Both the position numbers and the translations under genes were made by a program. From Jiangellales bacterium (GTDB lineage: Bacteria > Actinomycetota > Actinomycetes > Jiangellales > Jiangellaceae), in the NCBI GenBank assembly GCA_030447955.1, contig JAUJNY010000001.1, positions 511,493 through 569,019 on the forward strand: a stretch of DNA of 57,527 bases, read 5' to 3'. The notes below the pieces were generated by a model that was not told where the DNA came from, did no database searches, and saw nothing but the letters and a program-made list of their open reading frames with translations. Positions 57,338-57,527 of the stretch are shown here, piece by piece (the first letter of the stretch is position 1; every line of letters begins with the position of its first letter).

Positions 57338-57527
57338 ATGGAGCTAGCCACGCTCGTCGACCGGGTGATCCCAGGGCCGGGTAGCCAGCTGGACCGCATC
57401 TCGCAGGCCGCCCAGGCATCCGTGCGCACGGTGGCGGAGTCGCCCGCGGGTCGCCCCCTGGCAGCGGCTCTCCGCGGCAACGAGTGGCTCGGCCACCCAC
57501 TGCACCCCGTTGTCATAGCCCTGCCGG
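57338..57527 (+). CDS. DUF2231-domain protein, N-terminal part
   Basis: The gene runs off the window. ATG 57338 has GGAGGACAG upstream. The visible 63 codons read ELATLVDRVIPGPGSQLDRI, a helical stretch, and EWLGHPLHPVVIALP, the GHPLHPxxxxxP motif that opens DUF2231 membrane proteins. Membrane helices should follow. Function is unknown. Confidence 0.8.
   Translation, partial: MELATLVDRVIPGPGSQLDRISQAAQASVRTVAESPAGRPLAAALRGNEWLGHPLHPVVIALP

Overview
The window is chromosomal DNA from a high-GC Actinomycetota. Evidence: a WhiB3/WhiD-type iron-sulfur regulator, a GroEL1 with a histidine/glycine tail, a GuaB3 paralog of IMP dehydrogenase, many GTG starts and a few likely leaderless promoters. 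The order tsaB-rimI-tsaD ... groES-groEL1-whiB3 ... guaB2 ... guaB3 ... guaA matches, as I recall it, the order in Mycobacterium tuberculosis, here opened up by accessory insertions. I cannot name the genus; the cobalamin-type MerR regulator and the gene content do not look mycobacterial.

Layout. 1-7.6 kb is core: tRNA t6A genes, a nucleoside hydrolase, a membrane-anchored GH3 enzyme, the groESL operon under two CIRCE operators, and convergent whiB3. 7.6-16.6 kb is a decayed accessory stretch: remnants of GNAT, MarR, carbon-nitrogen hydrolase and DHFR/RibD-type genes lie among small intact genes. 16.6-20.6 kb holds a CarH/LitR-like MerR regulator, guaB2 and a membrane protein. 20.7-28 kb holds a VOC protein, a frameshifted lipoprotein, a two-component system divergent from an ABC exporter, a cupin and an acetyltransferase. 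guaB3 (28-29.2 kb) is followed by a visibly lower-GC secreted protein/lipoprotein pair, an asymmetric heterodimeric ABC exporter and guaA.

36.3-49.9 kb is a defence island. It is a type III restriction-modification system whose res and mod genes are separated by three other genes: a DUF4238 protein, a 1344-residue STAND/NACHT-like ATPase with a C-terminal PD-(D/E)XK nuclease-like domain, and a DUF4209 protein with a HEPN-like RNxxxHG motif. This cassette is the best candidate here for an undescribed system. A trailing 50-52 kb zone holds a truncated ORF, a transposase tail and broken genes. Core genes resume at 52 kb: glycerophosphodiesterase, PIG-L deacetylase, pcrA helicase, a B12-binding mutase-type domain and the start of a DUF2231 protein.

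Two cautions and one novelty. Several genes carry single-base frameshifts, including guaA, which is normally essential; its shift sits in a run of G. Indel errors in the assembly are therefore possible, and frameshift-only pseudogenes should be treated as provisional. Genes with nonsense codons or several shifts look truly decayed. Separately, two related ~80-bp nested palindromes, one after guaB2 and one before guaA in opposite orientation, form an unexplained paired element.
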